Assembly: GCA_029167225.1 (NCBI GenBank)
Contig: JARFNK010000003.1
Location: 248,001 to 312,000, forward strand
Direction: 5' to 3'
Length of the DNA stretch: 64,000 bases
From: Sphingobium arseniciresistens
GTDB lineage: Bacteria; Pseudomonadota; Alphaproteobacteria; Sphingomonadales; Sphingomonadaceae
Notes under the pieces: generated by a model
What the model saw: the letters and a program-made list of their open reading frames with translations, nothing else
What the model was told of the DNA's origin: nothing
Databases searched by the model: none
In this document: piece after piece, positions 33,664 to 46,216 of the stretch
Numbering within the stretch: position 1 is the first letter of the stretch
Layout: each line of letters begins with the position of its first letter
Program-made: the position numbers and the translations under genes

Positions 33664-34746
33664 ATGGGTTTCATTTCCAGTACCTTTCGTTCCTCCCTCT
33701 GTCGGCCCGCCCTCATGCTTTCGTTGATGTCCAGCGGTTTCGCAGGCGCACCGCTGGCGGCGGAGACGGTCATCGGCGCCGCGGATGTCGTGGATGTGGA
33801 GGATCGATCCGAAGGCGCACTCGATGCCGTCCCCATGTCCTCGCGGGATATCCGGGCGATCGACGCGACATTCGGCACGGCGCCCCGGCTGAATTTCGCG
33901 CGGACACAGGTGCAGGACGCCGGACCTGGCGAATCGCTCTATGGTCCCCCGGCCTCGCAGGCTGCCGGCTTGGCACCCGCGCCACGGGAGGCATCCTTCG
34001 GGGCGCAGTTCAATACGGTGAAGTGGGAGGTCGGCGGCGTCTTTGCCTATATGACCATATCGCAGCTGATCGTGACGAAGGCGACGACTTCCTTCCATGT
34101 CCAGGATGAGGGCTGGTTCGGCAAGAACACCACAAACCTTGGCGTCGACAAGCTGACCCATGCGTTCAATGCCTATGTCATCACCGAACTGCTCCAGTCC
34201 GAAATCCAGCGGCGGACCGGCGGCCGGGAAGGGGCGGGGGCGTTCACGGCAGCGGCGCTGTCGTCGGGCCTGATGCTCTACAGTGAGCTCTATGACGCGC
34301 ATAAGGTGTCGAGTGGCTTCTCGCCTCAGGACGTGATTTTCAATACGGCGGGCGCGGCGCTCTCCGCACTGCGGCAGACGGTGCCCGGGCTGGAGGAAAA
34401 GCTGGATTTCCGCCTGCTGCTGATCCCCAATTCGGATATCTACACCTTCAAGGGCAAGCGGCACTATGCGCAGCAGCGCTATATGTTCGCACTGCGCCCC
34501 TCGGGGTTCGAGGGCCTGCGCAACAGTCCGCTGCGTTTCGTCGAGTTTCACGCCGGCTATTATGGCAAGAACTTCACCAACCCGGATCGTGCCGCCGGGC
34601 TGGAGCCCAAGCGACGCCTGTTCTTCGGCGTGGGGATCGACTTCAAGGAATTGTTCTTCAAGCGCTCGCGATCGACGGCGGGGCGGCTCGCGCGCACGGG
34701 GCTCACCTATTTCCAGATCCCCTATACGGCGGCGCACTTCCATTGA
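33664..34746 (+). CDS. DUF2279-type predicted periplasmic protein
   Basis: A 360-residue exported protein. After a signal peptide (about 1-36) a variable region leads to a conserved section with VGGVFAYMTISQLIV, NLGVDKLTHAFNAYVITELL, SSGLMLYSELYDAHKVSSGFSPQDVIFNTAGAALSAL, which resembles the YfiM/DUF2279 group of predicted outer-membrane-associated proteins. The function is unknown. The start at 33664 (MGFISSTFRSSLCRPALML) has AGGGGA just upstream and gives a clean signal peptide. It diverges from the RcnB-family gene. Confidence 0.78.
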   Translation: MGFISSTFRSSLCRPALMLSLMSSGFAGAPLAAETVIGAADVVDVEDRSEGALDAVPMSSRDIRAIDATFGTAPRLNFARTQVQDAGPGESLYGPPASQAAGLAPAPREASFGAQFNTVKWEVGGVFAYMTISQLIVTKATTSFHVQDEGWFGKNTTNLGVDKLTHAFNAYVITELLQSEIQRRTGGREGAGAFTAAALSSGLMLYSELYDAHKVSSGFSPQDVIFNTAGAALSALRQTVPGLEEKLDFRLLLIPNSDIYTFKGKRHYAQQRYMFALRPSGFEGLRNSPLRFVEFHAGYYGKNFTNPDRAAGLEPKRRLFFGVGIDFKELFFKRSRSTAGRLARTGLTYFQIPYTAAHFH

Positions 34747-34789
34747 TGGATGACGGCAGAACCGGCGAGGGTCCTGCCGGATAAACGCT

Positions 34790-35347
34790 TCAGGGCTGGG
34801 GCTTGGCCGAAGGTACGGGCGAGAGCGCCGGGATGTCGCGGGCGGCGTCGGCGGGCGCGATTCCCGGCGGCGGGGCGGCGGCGACCTGTTCTTCCCCGCG
34901 CAGGATGCGGGCGGCGCGTTTCACCGCTGCGCGGATGCGGGGATAGGTGCCGCATCGGCAGATGTTGGTGATTGCCTTGTCGATCTCAGCGTCGGCCGGA
35001 TCGCGGTTCTTCCGCAGCAGCACGGACGCGGCCATGATCATGCCGGGCTGGCAGAAGCCGCATTGCGGCAGGTTCTCCGCCACCCATGCCTGTTGCACGG
35101 GATGGCTGCGATCGGGCGAGAGCGCCTCGATGGTGGTGACGAAGCGGCCCTCCGCCTGCGCGATGCTGATCATGCAGCTGCGCACCGCCTCGCCATCGAT
35201 GTCGACGGTACAGGCGCCGCAATCGCCGGTGCCGCAGCCATATTTGGTGCCGGTCAGGTTGGATGCGTCGCGCAGCGCCCATAGCAGCGGCGTGTCAGGG
35301 TCCATGCGGTAATGGACGGGGCGGTCGTTGACGGTGAATTTCGTCAT
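34790..35347 (-). CDS. Orphan (2Fe-2S) subunit of a xanthine oxidase-family enzyme
   Basis: A 185-residue protein like the small subunit of isoquinoline 1-oxidoreductase-type molybdenum enzymes. The plant-type ferredoxin part has CGTGDCGACTV and a further Cys; the C-terminal helical part has CGFCQPGMIM and ICRCGTYPRIRAAV, so both 2Fe-2S clusters can form. An Ala/Pro-rich tail follows. The partner large molybdopterin subunit and medium subunit are not adjacent, which is unusual, so this copy may serve a distant enzyme or be a remnant. It ends next to a gene on the opposite strand. Confidence 0.85.
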   Translation of the reverse strand: MTKFTVNDRPVHYRMDPDTPLLWALRDASNLTGTKYGCGTGDCGACTVDIDGEAVRSCMISIAQAEGRFVTTIEALSPDRSHPVQQAWVAENLPQCGFCQPGMIMAASVLLRKNRDPADAEIDKAITNICRCGTYPRIRAAVKRAARILRGEEQVAAAPPPGIAPADAARDIPALSPVPSAKPQP

Positions 35348-35490
35348 GCCCCGGCTCTAGAGCCTTTCCGCGCCAAGGGGAATCTCCCGCCGTCGAAGAA
35401 AGCGCAAAATGCTCTTGCTGGACCCGCGGGAACTCTGTGTTTCCAACGGCGTCATTGAGCCGGCTGCGCGGCCGCGCCATTTTTATCGGC

Positions 35491-36303
35491 ATGAGCAAAC
35501 TCCCCAGCCTTTTCGTGCCGCATGGCGGCGGCCCCTGCTTCTTTATGAACCCGGACGCGCCCGACACGCCATCCAGTGACCCCATGTGGCAACCGATGCA
35601 GGATTATCTGGCCGGCATCATCGCGACCCTGCCGGAGCGTCCCCGCGCGATCCTGCTGATCTCGGGTCATTGGGAAGCGCCGCGCTTCACCCTGCATGAC
35701 GGCGCCCAGCCCGGCCTGTTGTTCGACTATTATGGCTTCCCGCCGCATACCTACCAGCTGCGCTGGGACGCGCCCGGCGCGCCCGATCTGGCCGGGCGCG
35801 TCGAAGGGCTGCTGGAGGCGGAAGGCTTTGCCACGGCACGGGAGGCTGATCGCGGCTGGGACCATGGCGTCTTCATTCCCATGAAGGTGATGGTGCCACA
35901 GGCGGACATCCCACTGATGCAATTGTCGCTGCGGCACGATCTCGATCCCGCCGATCATATTCGCGTGGGCAGGGCGCTGGCGCCACTGCGCGACGAGGGC
36001 GTGCTGATCGTCGGGTCGGGCATGAGCTTTCATAATCTGCGCGAGCGCGGGGCTCATGTGACCGCGCCCTCGACCCTGTGGGACGACGCGCTGACGGACG
36101 CCGTGACCGATGCCGATCCGGCGCGCCGTGCCGCGCTGCTGGCCCGCTGGCAGGATCTGCCCAATGCGCGCTACGCTCATCCGCGCGAGGAGCACCTCCT
36201 GCCGCTGATGGTCGCATTGGGTGCTGGCGGCGATGATCCGGCGGTGCGCGATCACCGCAGCGTGGTGCTGGGCTGGGCCGTTTCGGGCTACCGATTCGGC
36301 TGA
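35491..36303 (+). CDS. LigB-type class III extradiol dioxygenase (DOPA dioxygenase-like)
   Basis: A 270-residue cytoplasmic ring-cleavage-fold protein of the YgiD/4,5-DOPA dioxygenase group. The metal-binding segments are LFVPHGGGPCFF, ILLISGHWEAPR, WDHGVFIPMKVM and an HNLRERGAH region. Natural substrates of bacterial members are unclear. The start at 35491 (MSKLPSLFVPHGG) fits the family; an in-frame codon further upstream is not needed. It is convergent with the class II aldolase gene. Confidence 0.88.
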   Translation: MSKLPSLFVPHGGGPCFFMNPDAPDTPSSDPMWQPMQDYLAGIIATLPERPRAILLISGHWEAPRFTLHDGAQPGLLFDYYGFPPHTYQLRWDAPGAPDLAGRVEGLLEAEGFATAREADRGWDHGVFIPMKVMVPQADIPLMQLSLRHDLDPADHIRVGRALAPLRDEGVLIVGSGMSFHNLRERGAHVTAPSTLWDDALTDAVTDADPARRAALLARWQDLPNARYAHPREEHLLPLMVALGAGGDDPAVRDHRSVVLGWAVSGYRFG

Positions 36304-36307
36304 GCCT

Positions 36308-37066
36308 TCATGCCCGCCAGCTTTGGTCGTCCCGCTCCAGCAGCCGGACGAGCGCTGCGAAATCGGGTGCGCCGGGGCCGCCGGGCAGCTGGATCCCGGA
36401 AAGATCGCGCTGGTGGACGGCGATGACCTCGGGCGGAATCTCGATCGGCGTTCCCGCGGCCCCGGTCGCGACCTGGATCTCGCAGGCGCGCTGGAGCATC
36501 CAGTGCATCAGGAACGCCTTGGGCAGGGTCTCGCCCATCACCAGCAGGCCATGGTTGCGCAGGATCATCACTCGGTTGCGGCCCAGATGCGCGACCAGCC
36601 GGGCGCCTTCCTCCGGCCTGATCGTGATCCCCTCGAAATCATGATAGGCGATTCGCCCGGCAAAGGTGGCGGCGTAGAAATTGGTGGGCGTCAGCCCTTC
36701 CCGCGTGGCCGATACCGCCATGCCCGCCGTCGTGTGGGTGTGGATGATACAATGGGCGTCCGGCACATGCCGGTGGAAGACGCTGTGCTGGGTGAAGCCT
36801 GCCGGATTGATGGGGTAGGGCGATCCGTCGAGCGTGCGTCCGTCTATGTCCACCTTCACCAGGTTCGACGCGCATATTTCCCGGTAATGCAGGCCGAAGG
36901 GATTGATGAGAAAGGCATTCTCCTCCCCCGGCACCCGCAGCGTGATGTGGTTGTAGATGAGTTCGGACCAGCCCATCCGGTCGAAGATTCGGTAGCAGGC
37001 GGCAAGGTGCTGCCGTGCCTCCCATTCGGGCTCGCTCATCGCCTGCGCATGCGTGGCCGTTGCCAT
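36308..37066 (-). CDS. Class II aldolase/adducin-family protein
   Basis: A 252-residue zinc-dependent aldolase-like protein. A family-type start ([28 protein letters not shown]), zinc His in [12 protein letters not shown], and the late [15 protein letters not shown] match the family that includes fuculose-1-phosphate aldolase and the adducin head. Members without adjacent sugar genes are common and of unknown substrate. The neighbours do not form a sugar operon here. Confidence 0.88.
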   Translation of the reverse strand: MATATHAQAMSEPEWEARQHLAACYRIFDRMGWSELIYNHITLRVPGEENAFLINPFGLHYREICASNLVKVDIDGRTLDGSPYPINPAGFTQHSVFHRHVPDAHCIIHTHTTAGMAVSATREGLTPTNFYAATFAGRIAYHDFEGITIRPEEGARLVAHLGRNRVMILRNHGLLVMGETLPKAFLMHWMLQRACEIQVATGAAGTPIEIPPEVIAVHQRDLSGIQLPGGPGAPDFAALVRLLERDDQSWRA

Positions 37067-37299
37067 GGCGCCTCTCCTGTTATGGCTATGGCGCCCTTAT
37101 CCGCCCGCATGGGCAGGCTGTCGAGCCGGGACGAGTGGCTTTGCTCTTGAAATTCGCCGACTCTGCTGGTAGTGGCCCCGGCACGCGGCGCAGGCTTTGT
37201 CTGCGGCGACCCCTATTTATTGGTTTTCGGCCGGTGTGTCGGGTGGTGTTTTGCCCGGCCAGATCGACCGTTGATACGGAATTGGAGCAAGACCGGCTT

Positions 37300-37506
37300 A
37301 TGCAAATCATCGTTCGCGACAATAATGTCGACCAGGCCCTGCGCGCGCTGAAGAAGAAGCTGCAGCGTGAGGGCGTGTATCGCGAGATGAAGCTGCGCCG
37401 TCATTACGAGAAGCCTTCGGAAAAGCGTGCCCGTGAAAAGGCTGCCGCGGTTCGCCGCGCGCGCAAGCTCGAGCGCAAGCGCGCCGAGCGTGACGGTGTT
37501 CGGTAA
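37300..37506 (+). CDS. rpsU: 30S ribosomal protein S21
   Basis: The 68-residue basic protein starts [20 protein letters not shown] and contains the conserved [30 protein letters not shown] split across its middle. It takes part in translation initiation. The start codon follows from the family N-terminus. The gene lies 78 bases upstream of the FKBP gene and may share its transcript and the terminator at 38144-38175. Confidence 0.97.
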   Translation: MQIIVRDNNVDQALRALKKKLQREGVYREMKLRRHYEKPSEKRAREKAAAVRRARKLERKRAERDGVR

Positions 37507-37583
37507 GTAACCGGTACCCGACCGGGGCGGCAGCGCTCGCCCCGGGCACTTTTTCTTCCGTCTCCATATAAGGCGCAACGCCC

Positions 37584-38120
37584 ATGTCGACCACGGCTGT
37601 CCCCCTTCGTCCTATCGCCAAGGGTTCGTTGACCCGTCTGTGGGTTGGCATTGCGGCTGTGGCGTTGGCGGCGGGCGGCCTGGCCTGGGCCGGCGTCAAC
37701 CAGATCGACGCGCTGGGTTTTCAGGTCGTGACCGAAGGCGCTGGCCCCAGCCCGACGAAGGACGATGTCGTCCTTGTCTCCTATGTGGGCAAGCTGGAAG
37801 ACGGCAAGGTGTTCGACCAGAGCGAGCAGGCGCCGCTGCCCGTCGACGGGCTGGTGCCCGGTTTCACCGAAGCGCTGCTCAAGATGAAGAAGGGTGGCAG
37901 CTATCATGTCACCATCCCGCCGCGTCTTGGCTATGGCGACAAGGCCACCGGCCCGATCCCGGCCAATTCGACGCTGGAATTCGACATCAAGCTGCTCGAC
38001 TTCAAGTCGAAGGCGGAGATCGAAGCGATGCAGCGCCAGATGCAGATGATGGGCGGCCCCGGCATGGGCGCACCCGGCGGCGCCCCCGCGCCGGGCCAGG
38101 CCCCGGCAGTGCCGCACTGA
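37584..38120 (+). CDS. FKBP-type peptidyl-prolyl isomerase, membrane-anchored
   Basis: A 178-residue protein. One hydrophobic helix (about 17-37) anchors or exports it, followed by an FKBP domain (VTEGAGPSPTKDDVVLVSYVGKLEDGKVFDQSEQ, then KGGSYHVTIPPRLGYGDKATGPIPANSTLEFDIKLLD), and a Met/Gly/Pro-rich tail. It would assist folding of envelope proteins. The arrangement rpsU-FKBP is followed by a clear terminator. Confidence 0.9.
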   Translation: MSTTAVPLRPIAKGSLTRLWVGIAAVALAAGGLAWAGVNQIDALGFQVVTEGAGPSPTKDDVVLVSYVGKLEDGKVFDQSEQAPLPVDGLVPGFTEALLKMKKGGSYHVTIPPRLGYGDKATGPIPANSTLEFDIKLLDFKSKAEIEAMQRQMQMMGGPGMGAPGGAPAPGQAPAVPH

Positions 38121-38143
38121 TCGCGCAAGGCATCTGAACAATC

Positions 38144-38175
38144 AAAAAAGGCCGGGTTCACCCCGGCCTTTTTTT
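38144..38175 (+). terminator. Rho-independent terminator after rpsU-FKBP
   Basis: AAAAAAGGCCGGG (38144-38156) pairs with CCCGGCCTTTTTTT (38162-38175) around TTCAC. The GC stem with A and T tracts on both sides is a classic, possibly bidirectional, terminator. The next gene on the right ends toward it. Confidence 0.93.
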
Positions 38176-38204
38176 GTCTTGGGTCCGTTGCTATCCGGCC
38201 CTTC

Positions 38205-38543
38205 TCAGCGTGGCCCCGCGATAATCACAAGCGCGCCCGCCAGGCACAGTGCGCCGCCGATCATGTCCCACCTGTCCGGCCGGACATGTTCCGCCGCCCA
38301 CATCCAGCCGATCGCGGTCAGGATATAGATGCCACCATAGGCCGCATAGGCGCGCCCGGCGGCGCTGCTCTCGATGCGCGTCAGCAGCCAGGCGAAGAGG
38401 ATGAGGCTAACAATGCCGGGTGCCAGCCATAGCAGCGAGCGGCCCAGCCGTGCCCAGGCCCAGAAGGCGAAGCAGCCAGCGATCTCGCACAGCGCGGCGG
38501 CAAGATAAATCGCAAGTGAAATGCCAGCGCCGCTGCCGCCCAA
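38205..38543 (-). CDS. YnfA-family small membrane protein
   Basis: A 112-residue UPF0060/YnfA-type membrane protein with four hydrophobic helices and the family segment [21 protein letters not shown], then [24 protein letters not shown]. The function in bacteria is unclear; a small drug-resistance-like fold is often proposed. No ATG precedes the conserved part closely; the likely start is TTG at 38543, four bases after the stop of the AI-2E gene, which suggests translational coupling. Confidence 0.9.
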   Translation of the reverse strand: MGGSGAGISLAIYLAAALCEIAGCFAFWAWARLGRSLLWLAPGIVSLILFAWLLTRIESSAAGRAYAAYGGIYILTAIGWMWAAEHVRPDRWDMIGGALCLAGALVIIAGPR

Positions 38544-38547
38544 GCCT

Positions 38548-39615
38548 TCAGCGCTCCAGCTGGATCGTGGAGGGGGCCTTCGTCTTCGAACGCTCCTCCA
38601 GATAGACCTTGATCATCGCGACGATCGGGTCCGCCAGGAACAGGCCCATCAGGCCGAAGAGCGCGCCGAACAGAATCTGCGCGCCCAGTACCAGCGCGGG
38701 CGCCAGGTCGGTCGCGCGCTTGGCGACCATGGGCACGATCAGATAGCCGTCCACGATCTGCACGGCCAGATACACGCCGACCGCATAGAGGCCCACGTCC
38801 ATGCCGCCCGAAAAGCCGACCAGGATGATGAGGATGCCCGATATTATCGATCCGATATTGGGCAGGAAGGCGAAGATGCCCGTCAGCACGCCGAGCAGCG
38901 CCGCCATGGGCACATTGCCGGCCCACAGCAGCAGCCATGTGCCGATGCCCTCCACCGCCATGCCGATCAGCCGCCCGGCCATCAGCCGCCGCAGCGTCCA
39001 GCCCATCTTGTCAGCGATGCTGTAGAAATTGTCGCGCTTCTCCATCGGCAGCATCCATGCGACGCCGCGCTCGTACAACTTGGGTTCGATGGCGATGAAG
39101 ATGGCGAGCACCAGCATCATGACGCCGCTCGTCACCGCACCGACCGCGGTGCTGACAGCCGCCGTCACCCGGCCCAGCGAACTCAGGGCCTGGCTCCCCA
39201 GCGTCTTGAAATCCTCAGGCGTGGTCGTGAAGCCCATTTGCTGCGCCCAGCTGCCGATGCGGCTTACCTGTGTTTCGACGATGGTACGCATCGCCTGCGC
39301 CTGCTCGGCCAGGTTCGACCCGGTCAGATAGACCGTCCAGATGAGGAACATCAACGCCGCGACCAGCACGATCGTCAGACGCCATCCGCGGCTGATCGGT
39401 AGCGCGCGGCGCAGCAGGCGCGCGCCGCCGTCCATCATCGTGGTCAGCACCAATGCACCGAGGATCAGCAGGATCGGCTGCGCGAGCAGGACGACGAGCG
39501 CGATCAGGATGGCGAGGCCGAACCACACGCCTGCCCGCTGAAGCTCCTGCCTTACCAGCGGGCTGCGGACTTCGGAGGGGCCGGGGGCTTCGACATGCTG
39601 CCCGGAATCGCTCAT
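38548..39615 (-). CDS. AI-2E family (PerM-like) membrane transporter
   Basis: A 355-residue protein with about seven to eight hydrophobic helices, beginning after a short soluble N-terminus ([20 protein letters not shown]). Segments such as [38 protein letters not shown] and [48 protein letters not shown] match the AI-2E exporter/PerM family. The substrate is unknown. Its start overlaps the lepB stop by four bases, so the two are coupled. Confidence 0.9.
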   Translation of the reverse strand: MSDSGQHVEAPGPSEVRSPLVRQELQRAGVWFGLAILIALVVLLAQPILLILGALVLTTMMDGGARLLRRALPISRGWRLTIVLVAALMFLIWTVYLTGSNLAEQAQAMRTIVETQVSRIGSWAQQMGFTTTPEDFKTLGSQALSSLGRVTAAVSTAVGAVTSGVMMLVLAIFIAIEPKLYERGVAWMLPMEKRDNFYSIADKMGWTLRRLMAGRLIGMAVEGIGTWLLLWAGNVPMAALLGVLTGIFAFLPNIGSIISGILIILVGFSGGMDVGLYAVGVYLAVQIVDGYLIVPMVAKRATDLAPALVLGAQILFGALFGLMGLFLADPIVAMIKVYLEERSKTKAPSTIQLER

Positions 39616-40502
39616 TTGGCGGGATTGTCCGTGGCCGGACGCAGGCTGTTGCCGGCGCGGCCGCCGCGCAGCGCCTCGAACCAGCTGATCGGGTTCAGGG
39701 ATGCCGTGCCGTCCAGCGAGAAGGTGATGAATTCCGCCCGGCCGCCGATCGCTTCCCACGGTACGGGCCCGCCAAGGCCGTTGGCGGCCAGCGAGGCGCG
39801 GCTGTCGGCGCTGTTGTCGCGGTTGTCGCCCATCAGGAAGACATGGTTGGCCGGCACGCGGATCGGTCCGTACCAGTCTAGTTCGCTGGGGCCGATGTCG
39901 ATGATCGTATAGCTCTTGCCGTTGGGCAGGGTCTCGCGCTTCACAGGCAATTCGCACCAGGCGGTGCCGTCGCGGTCACGCACCAGCCCGCCGGGGAACT
40001 GTTCGGGCGGGCAGGGGGCGTTGGCGTCGACCGGAATGCGCAGCGGCGCCATCGTGCGCTGCGGCACGGGCACGCCGTTCAACACCACCTGGCCGGCGCG
40101 CACCTCGATCACGTCGCCGGGCAGGCCGATCACCCGCTTGATATAATCTTCCCGCTTGTTGGCGGGGGAGGCGATCACGACATCCCCGCGTGCCGGCAGG
40201 CTGCCCATCAGCCGCCCCTGGATGAAGGGCAGGATGTGGAAGCTGGGCGAGACATAGGACCAGCCGTAGGGATATTTGCTGACCACCAGCCGGTCGCCCT
40301 TCAACAGCACCGGCATCATCGATTCCGATGGAATGTAGAATGGCTTGGCGATGAAGCTGTGGAAGCCCAGTACGGCCAGCACAAGGACGACGATGCTGCG
40401 GATTTCGCCCCACCAGTCGACCCTGGACGTCTCAGGGGACGTATCAGCCTTGGGATCCTGCGCTGCCGGGCTTTCGTTGCTGTCCATCTGCGCCGTCGTC
40501 AT
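39612..40502 (-). CDS. lepB: Signal peptidase I
   Basis: Cleaves Sec and Tat signal peptides at the outer face of the inner membrane. The 296-residue enzyme has one membrane helix near residue 35-50, the catalytic Ser in IPSESMMPVLLKGDRLVV, the catalytic Lys in EDYIKRVIGLPGD and the late GDNRDNSADSR motif. It is coupled to the AI-2E gene by overlapping codons. The next gene upstream, acpS, lies only 39 bases away, so an acpS-lepB unit is probable. Confidence 0.95.
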   Translation of the reverse strand: MTTAQMDSNESPAAQDPKADTSPETSRVDWWGEIRSIVVLVLAVLGFHSFIAKPFYIPSESMMPVLLKGDRLVVSKYPYGWSYVSPSFHILPFIQGRLMGSLPARGDVVIASPANKREDYIKRVIGLPGDVIEVRAGQVVLNGVPVPQRTMAPLRIPVDANAPCPPEQFPGGLVRDRDGTAWCELPVKRETLPNGKSYTIIDIGPSELDWYGPIRVPANHVFLMGDNRDNSADSRASLAANGLGGPVPWEAIGGRAEFITFSLDGTASLNPISWFEALRGGRAGNSLRPATDNPAK

Positions 40503-40541
40503 ATGTCCTCGAAGCCCGTGCCAGTGTCGTCCGGCCCGCCC

Positions 40542-40943
40542 TTATTGGGGCAAGGCCTCGATAATTACAAATGCCTGTGCCCATGGATGATCATCCGTGA
40601 GCGTCAGGTGAATGACGGGCCTGTGACCCGCCGGGATCAGCGCGTTCAGCCGTTCCAGTGCGCCGCCTTCCAGATGCAGGGTCGGCGCGCCGGACGGGCT
40701 GTTGACCACGCCGATGTCCTTCATGAACACCCCGGCGCGAAATCCGGTCCCTACCGCCTTAGAAAAGGCTTCCTTGGCCGCGAAGCGCTTGGCAAGCGTG
40801 CCGGCCTTGGTGAAGGGGCGCCGCGCGGCCTTGGCGCGTTCGGTGTCGGTAAAGCAGCGCTGCTCAAAACGGTCGCCGAAGCGGTCGAGCGAATTCTGGA
40901 TGCGCTCGATGTTGCAAAGGTCGGAGCCGAGCCCGACGATCAT
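40542..40943 (-). CDS. acpS: Holo-[acyl-carrier-protein] synthase
   Basis: Transfers phosphopantetheine from CoA to apo-ACP. The 133-residue protein shows the family start [35 protein letters not shown] and the catalytic [15 protein letters not shown]. The location between pdxJ and lepB is the common alphaproteobacterial order pyrE-pdxJ-acpS-lepB, here transcribed leftward. Confidence 0.96.
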   Translation of the reverse strand: MIVGLGSDLCNIERIQNSLDRFGDRFEQRCFTDTERAKAARRPFTKAGTLAKRFAAKEAFSKAVGTGFRAGVFMKDIGVVNSPSGAPTLHLEGGALERLNALIPAGHRPVIHLTLTDDHPWAQAFVIIEALPQ

Positions 40944-40980
40944 CGGACTGCCAGCCGGGCGGCGGGAAGACCGCGTCGAA

Positions 40981-41709
40981 TCACCGCGCCGAATCCATCA
41001 AGCTGCGCATCCGCTGCACCACCGGCCCCAGCCCGTCGAAAATCGCCTCGGCGATCAGGAAGTGACCGATGTTGAGTTCGGCGATCTGCGGGATGGCGGC
41101 AATGGGCACGACATTGTCGAAGGTTAGGCCATGGCCGGCATGCGCCTCGATCCCGTTCTTCGCGGCGAGCGCCGCGGCATCGGCGATGCGGCGAAGTTCC
41201 GCCGTGCGGGCCTCGCCTTCGCTATGGGCATATTTGCCGGTGTGCAGTTCCACCACCGGCGCGCCGAGAGAAATCGCCGCCTCGATCTGTCGTGGATCGG
41301 GCTCGATGAACAGGCTGACGCGGATGCCGGCGTCGGACAGGCGGGTAATCAGTGGCTTGAGGTGATTATGCTGGCCCGCCGCATTCAGCCCGCCCTCGGT
41401 CGTCACTTCCTCGCGCCGTTCGGGCACGATGCAGGCAGCGTGCGGGCGATGGCGCAGCGCAATCGCGACCATTTCCTCGGTCGCGGCCATCTCCATGTTG
41501 AGCGGCAGCGCGATCGCGCCGATCAGGTGGCCGATGTCATCGTCCATGATATGCCGGCGGTCCTCGCGCAGATGCGCAGTGATGCCGTCGGCGCCAGCCT
41601 CCTGCGCCACCAGCGCGGCCCGGATCGGATCGGGGTAAAGGCCGCCCCGCGCATTGCGGATCGTAGCCACATGGTCAATGTTGACGCCCAGGCGCAGGGG
41701 GCTCGTCAT
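40981..41709 (-). CDS. pdxJ: Pyridoxine 5'-phosphate synthase
   Basis: Condenses 1-deoxyxylulose 5-phosphate with aminoacetone phosphate in vitamin B6 synthesis. The 242-residue TIM-barrel enzyme starts [23 protein letters not shown] with the conserved [13 protein letters not shown] motif and contains [10 protein letters not shown] and GHGLTFDNV. It is placed between pyrE and acpS, five bases after pyrE, in a conserved order. Confidence 0.97.
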   Translation of the reverse strand: MTSPLRLGVNIDHVATIRNARGGLYPDPIRAALVAQEAGADGITAHLREDRRHIMDDDIGHLIGAIALPLNMEMAATEEMVAIALRHRPHAACIVPERREEVTTEGGLNAAGQHNHLKPLITRLSDAGIRVSLFIEPDPRQIEAAISLGAPVVELHTGKYAHSEGEARTAELRRIADAAALAAKNGIEAHAGHGLTFDNVVPIAAIPQIAELNIGHFLIAEAIFDGLGPVVQRMRSLMDSAR

Positions 41710-41714
41710 GGCGC

Positions 41715-42296
41715 TCAGTTCTTCCGGCTGCCGGGCTTGCTGGTCGGGATCGCCGCAAGTTCGGGAGGCAGGGCGTCTTCTTCATAGACCGGGAAGTTGA
41801 TGCTGACGAGCGGGTAGAAGGGCACGCCAAGCTCGGCGGTGCCGGCCGAACGATCGACCAGCGCGGCCTCCGCCACCACGATGCCGCCGGCCTCGCGCAC
41901 CGAATCCATCGCCTGGCGGGAGGATAGCCCGGTGGTGACGACATCCTCGACCATCAGAACCTTCTGCCCCGGCTTCAACGCGAAGCCACGGCGAAACTCG
42001 AACGTGCCCTCGGGCCGTTCCAGGAAAAGTGCGTCGACCCCCAGCGCGCGGCCCATTTCATGGCCGATGATGATGCCGCCCATCGCCGGCGAAACGACGA
42101 CCTCGATCTCCTGTCGCAGTTCGCGTGGCAGTGTCTGGGTGAGTGCGCGTGCGAGCGTTCCGGCGCGCTCCGCATTCATCAGGACGCGGGCGCACTGCAG
42201 ATAGTTGGCGCTGTGCCGGCCCGAAGAGAGGACGAAATGCCCTTCAAGCAGCGCTCCTGCCGCACGAAACTCGGCCAGAACTTCCTCGTCGGTCAT
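41715..42296 (-). CDS. pyrE: Orotate phosphoribosyltransferase
   Basis: Makes orotidine 5'-phosphate in pyrimidine synthesis. The 193-residue enzyme has [21 protein letters not shown] near its N-terminus and the PRPP-binding signature [21 protein letters not shown]. The start [18 protein letters not shown] at 42296 is the family start. It is the first gene of the leftward pyrE-pdxJ-acpS-lepB unit and faces ctaC across a 223-base divergent region. Confidence 0.96.
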   Translation of the reverse strand: MTDEEVLAEFRAAGALLEGHFVLSSGRHSANYLQCARVLMNAERAGTLARALTQTLPRELRQEIEVVVSPAMGGIIIGHEMGRALGVDALFLERPEGTFEFRRGFALKPGQKVLMVEDVVTTGLSSRQAMDSVREAGGIVVAEAALVDRSAGTAELGVPFYPLVSINFPVYEEDALPPELAAIPTSKPGSRKN

Positions 42297-42393
42297 TACC
42301 CGCTTACCCCTGTAAATTGCCTGTTGCGCGCGCAGCCAGATAGGCGGCGCAGGACCACGTTGCAACAGCGAAGAAAATTGCCCTATAGAAGGT

Positions 42394-42422
42394 TGAGGCT
42401 TGGGATAACCATGCCTATAAGC
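42394..42422 (+). promoter_or_regulatory. Candidate sigma-70 promoter of the cytochrome aa3 operon
   Basis: TTGAGG (42394-42399) and TATAAG (42417-42422) are separated by exactly 17 bases, about 97 bases before ctaC. This is the best promoter match in the divergent pyrE/ctaC region. Confidence 0.5.
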
Positions 42423-42519
42423 CGCCGCAGCCCGAGGGGGCGAAGCCAGCACACGGCATTTGACATGTGTGCAGCTTGAGCGCGTCGGCGCTGAGGGGTT
42501 ACGGGGTATCGAGACGCTT

Positions 42520-45223
<2,704 letters not shown>

Positions 45224-45236
45224 GTTGAGAAACGAA

Positions 45237-45272
45237 GATCGGGGGCGGCCACAAAAAGGCTCGCCCCCGATC
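45237..45272 (+). terminator. Perfect hairpin between ctaD and ctaB
   Basis: GATCGGGGGCG (45237-45247) pairs with CGCCCCCGATC (45262-45272) over 11 bases, with a 14-base loop. It sits 14 bases after the ctaD stop, and only CTTT follows. It could terminate part of the transcripts, or protect the ctaCD message, so that structural subunits exceed the assembly factors. Confidence 0.65.
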
Positions 45273-45307
45273 CTTTCGCCCCCTGCTGTTACGGGGCAGG
45301 AAAAGAC

Positions 45308-46216
45308 ATGACGACCGCACTGTACCAAGCCCGCCCGATGCCCGCCGAATGGCGGGATTTCCTTGCGCTCACGAAGCCGCGGGTGATGACGCTGGTCGTG
45401 TTTACGGGCCTGTGCGGGCTGCTCGCCGCGCCGGGCCATATCCATCCCATCCTCGGCTTCACCGCCATCCTCTGCATCGCGCTGGGTGCGGGCGCTGCCG
45501 GCGCGCTCAACCAGTGGTATGAGGCGGATATCGACGCGCTGATGAACCGCACGGCCAAGCGCCCCTTGCCGGCCGGGCGCATGGACCGCCAGTCGGCGCT
45601 GCATTTCGGCGTCGGCCTGTCCTTCTTCTCGGTGATCCTGCTGGGCCTCGCCACCAATTGGCTTGCGGGCGGCATTCTCGCGATCTCCATCCTCTTCTAC
45701 GTCATCGTCTATACGATGTGGCTCAAGCCCCGCACGGCGCAGAACATCGTTATCGGCGGCGCCGCCGGGGCCTTCCCGCCGGTGATCGGCTGGGCGGCGG
45801 TGACGGGCGATGTCACCGCGCTGCCGATCGCGCTGTTCGCGCTGATCTTCTTCTGGACGCCGCCGCATTTCTGGGCGCTCGCGCTGTTCGTGAAGACCGA
45901 TTATGCCCGCGCCGGCATTCCGATGCTGCCGGTGGTCTCCGGCGAGGTCGCGACCCGACGCCAGATCTGGCTCTACACCGCGATCATGGCAGCTGCCGCC
46001 ATGGCGCCGGTGCTGCTGCAGCTGACCGGGCCGCTCTATGGCACCATCGCCTTCGCCTGCACCGCCCTGTTCGCGGTGCTGGCCTTCCATGTGTCGCAGC
46101 GGCGGGAGACCGATCCGGCGAACATGGCGCCCGAACGGCGGCTGTTCAAATATTCGATCCTCTATCTCTTCATTCTTTTCGGTGCCGTCGTCGCCGACCA
46201 TTGGCTGTTTGCATGA
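45308..46216 (+). CDS. ctaB: Protoheme IX farnesyltransferase (heme O synthase)
   Basis: Attaches a farnesyl chain to heme b, the first step to heme a for the oxidase. The 302-residue membrane protein belongs to the UbiA family, with the prenyl-binding Asp motifs in [21 protein letters not shown] and the later [25 protein letters not shown] and [14 protein letters not shown]. It overlaps the 43-residue downstream gene by four bases (ATGA). Confidence 0.95.
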   Translation: MTTALYQARPMPAEWRDFLALTKPRVMTLVVFTGLCGLLAAPGHIHPILGFTAILCIALGAGAAGALNQWYEADIDALMNRTAKRPLPAGRMDRQSALHFGVGLSFFSVILLGLATNWLAGGILAISILFYVIVYTMWLKPRTAQNIVIGGAAGAFPPVIGWAAVTGDVTALPIALFALIFFWTPPHFWALALFVKTDYARAGIPMLPVVSGEVATRRQIWLYTAIMAAAAMAPVLLQLTGPLYGTIAFACTALFAVLAFHVSQRRETDPANMAPERRLFKYSILYLFILFGAVVADHWLFA

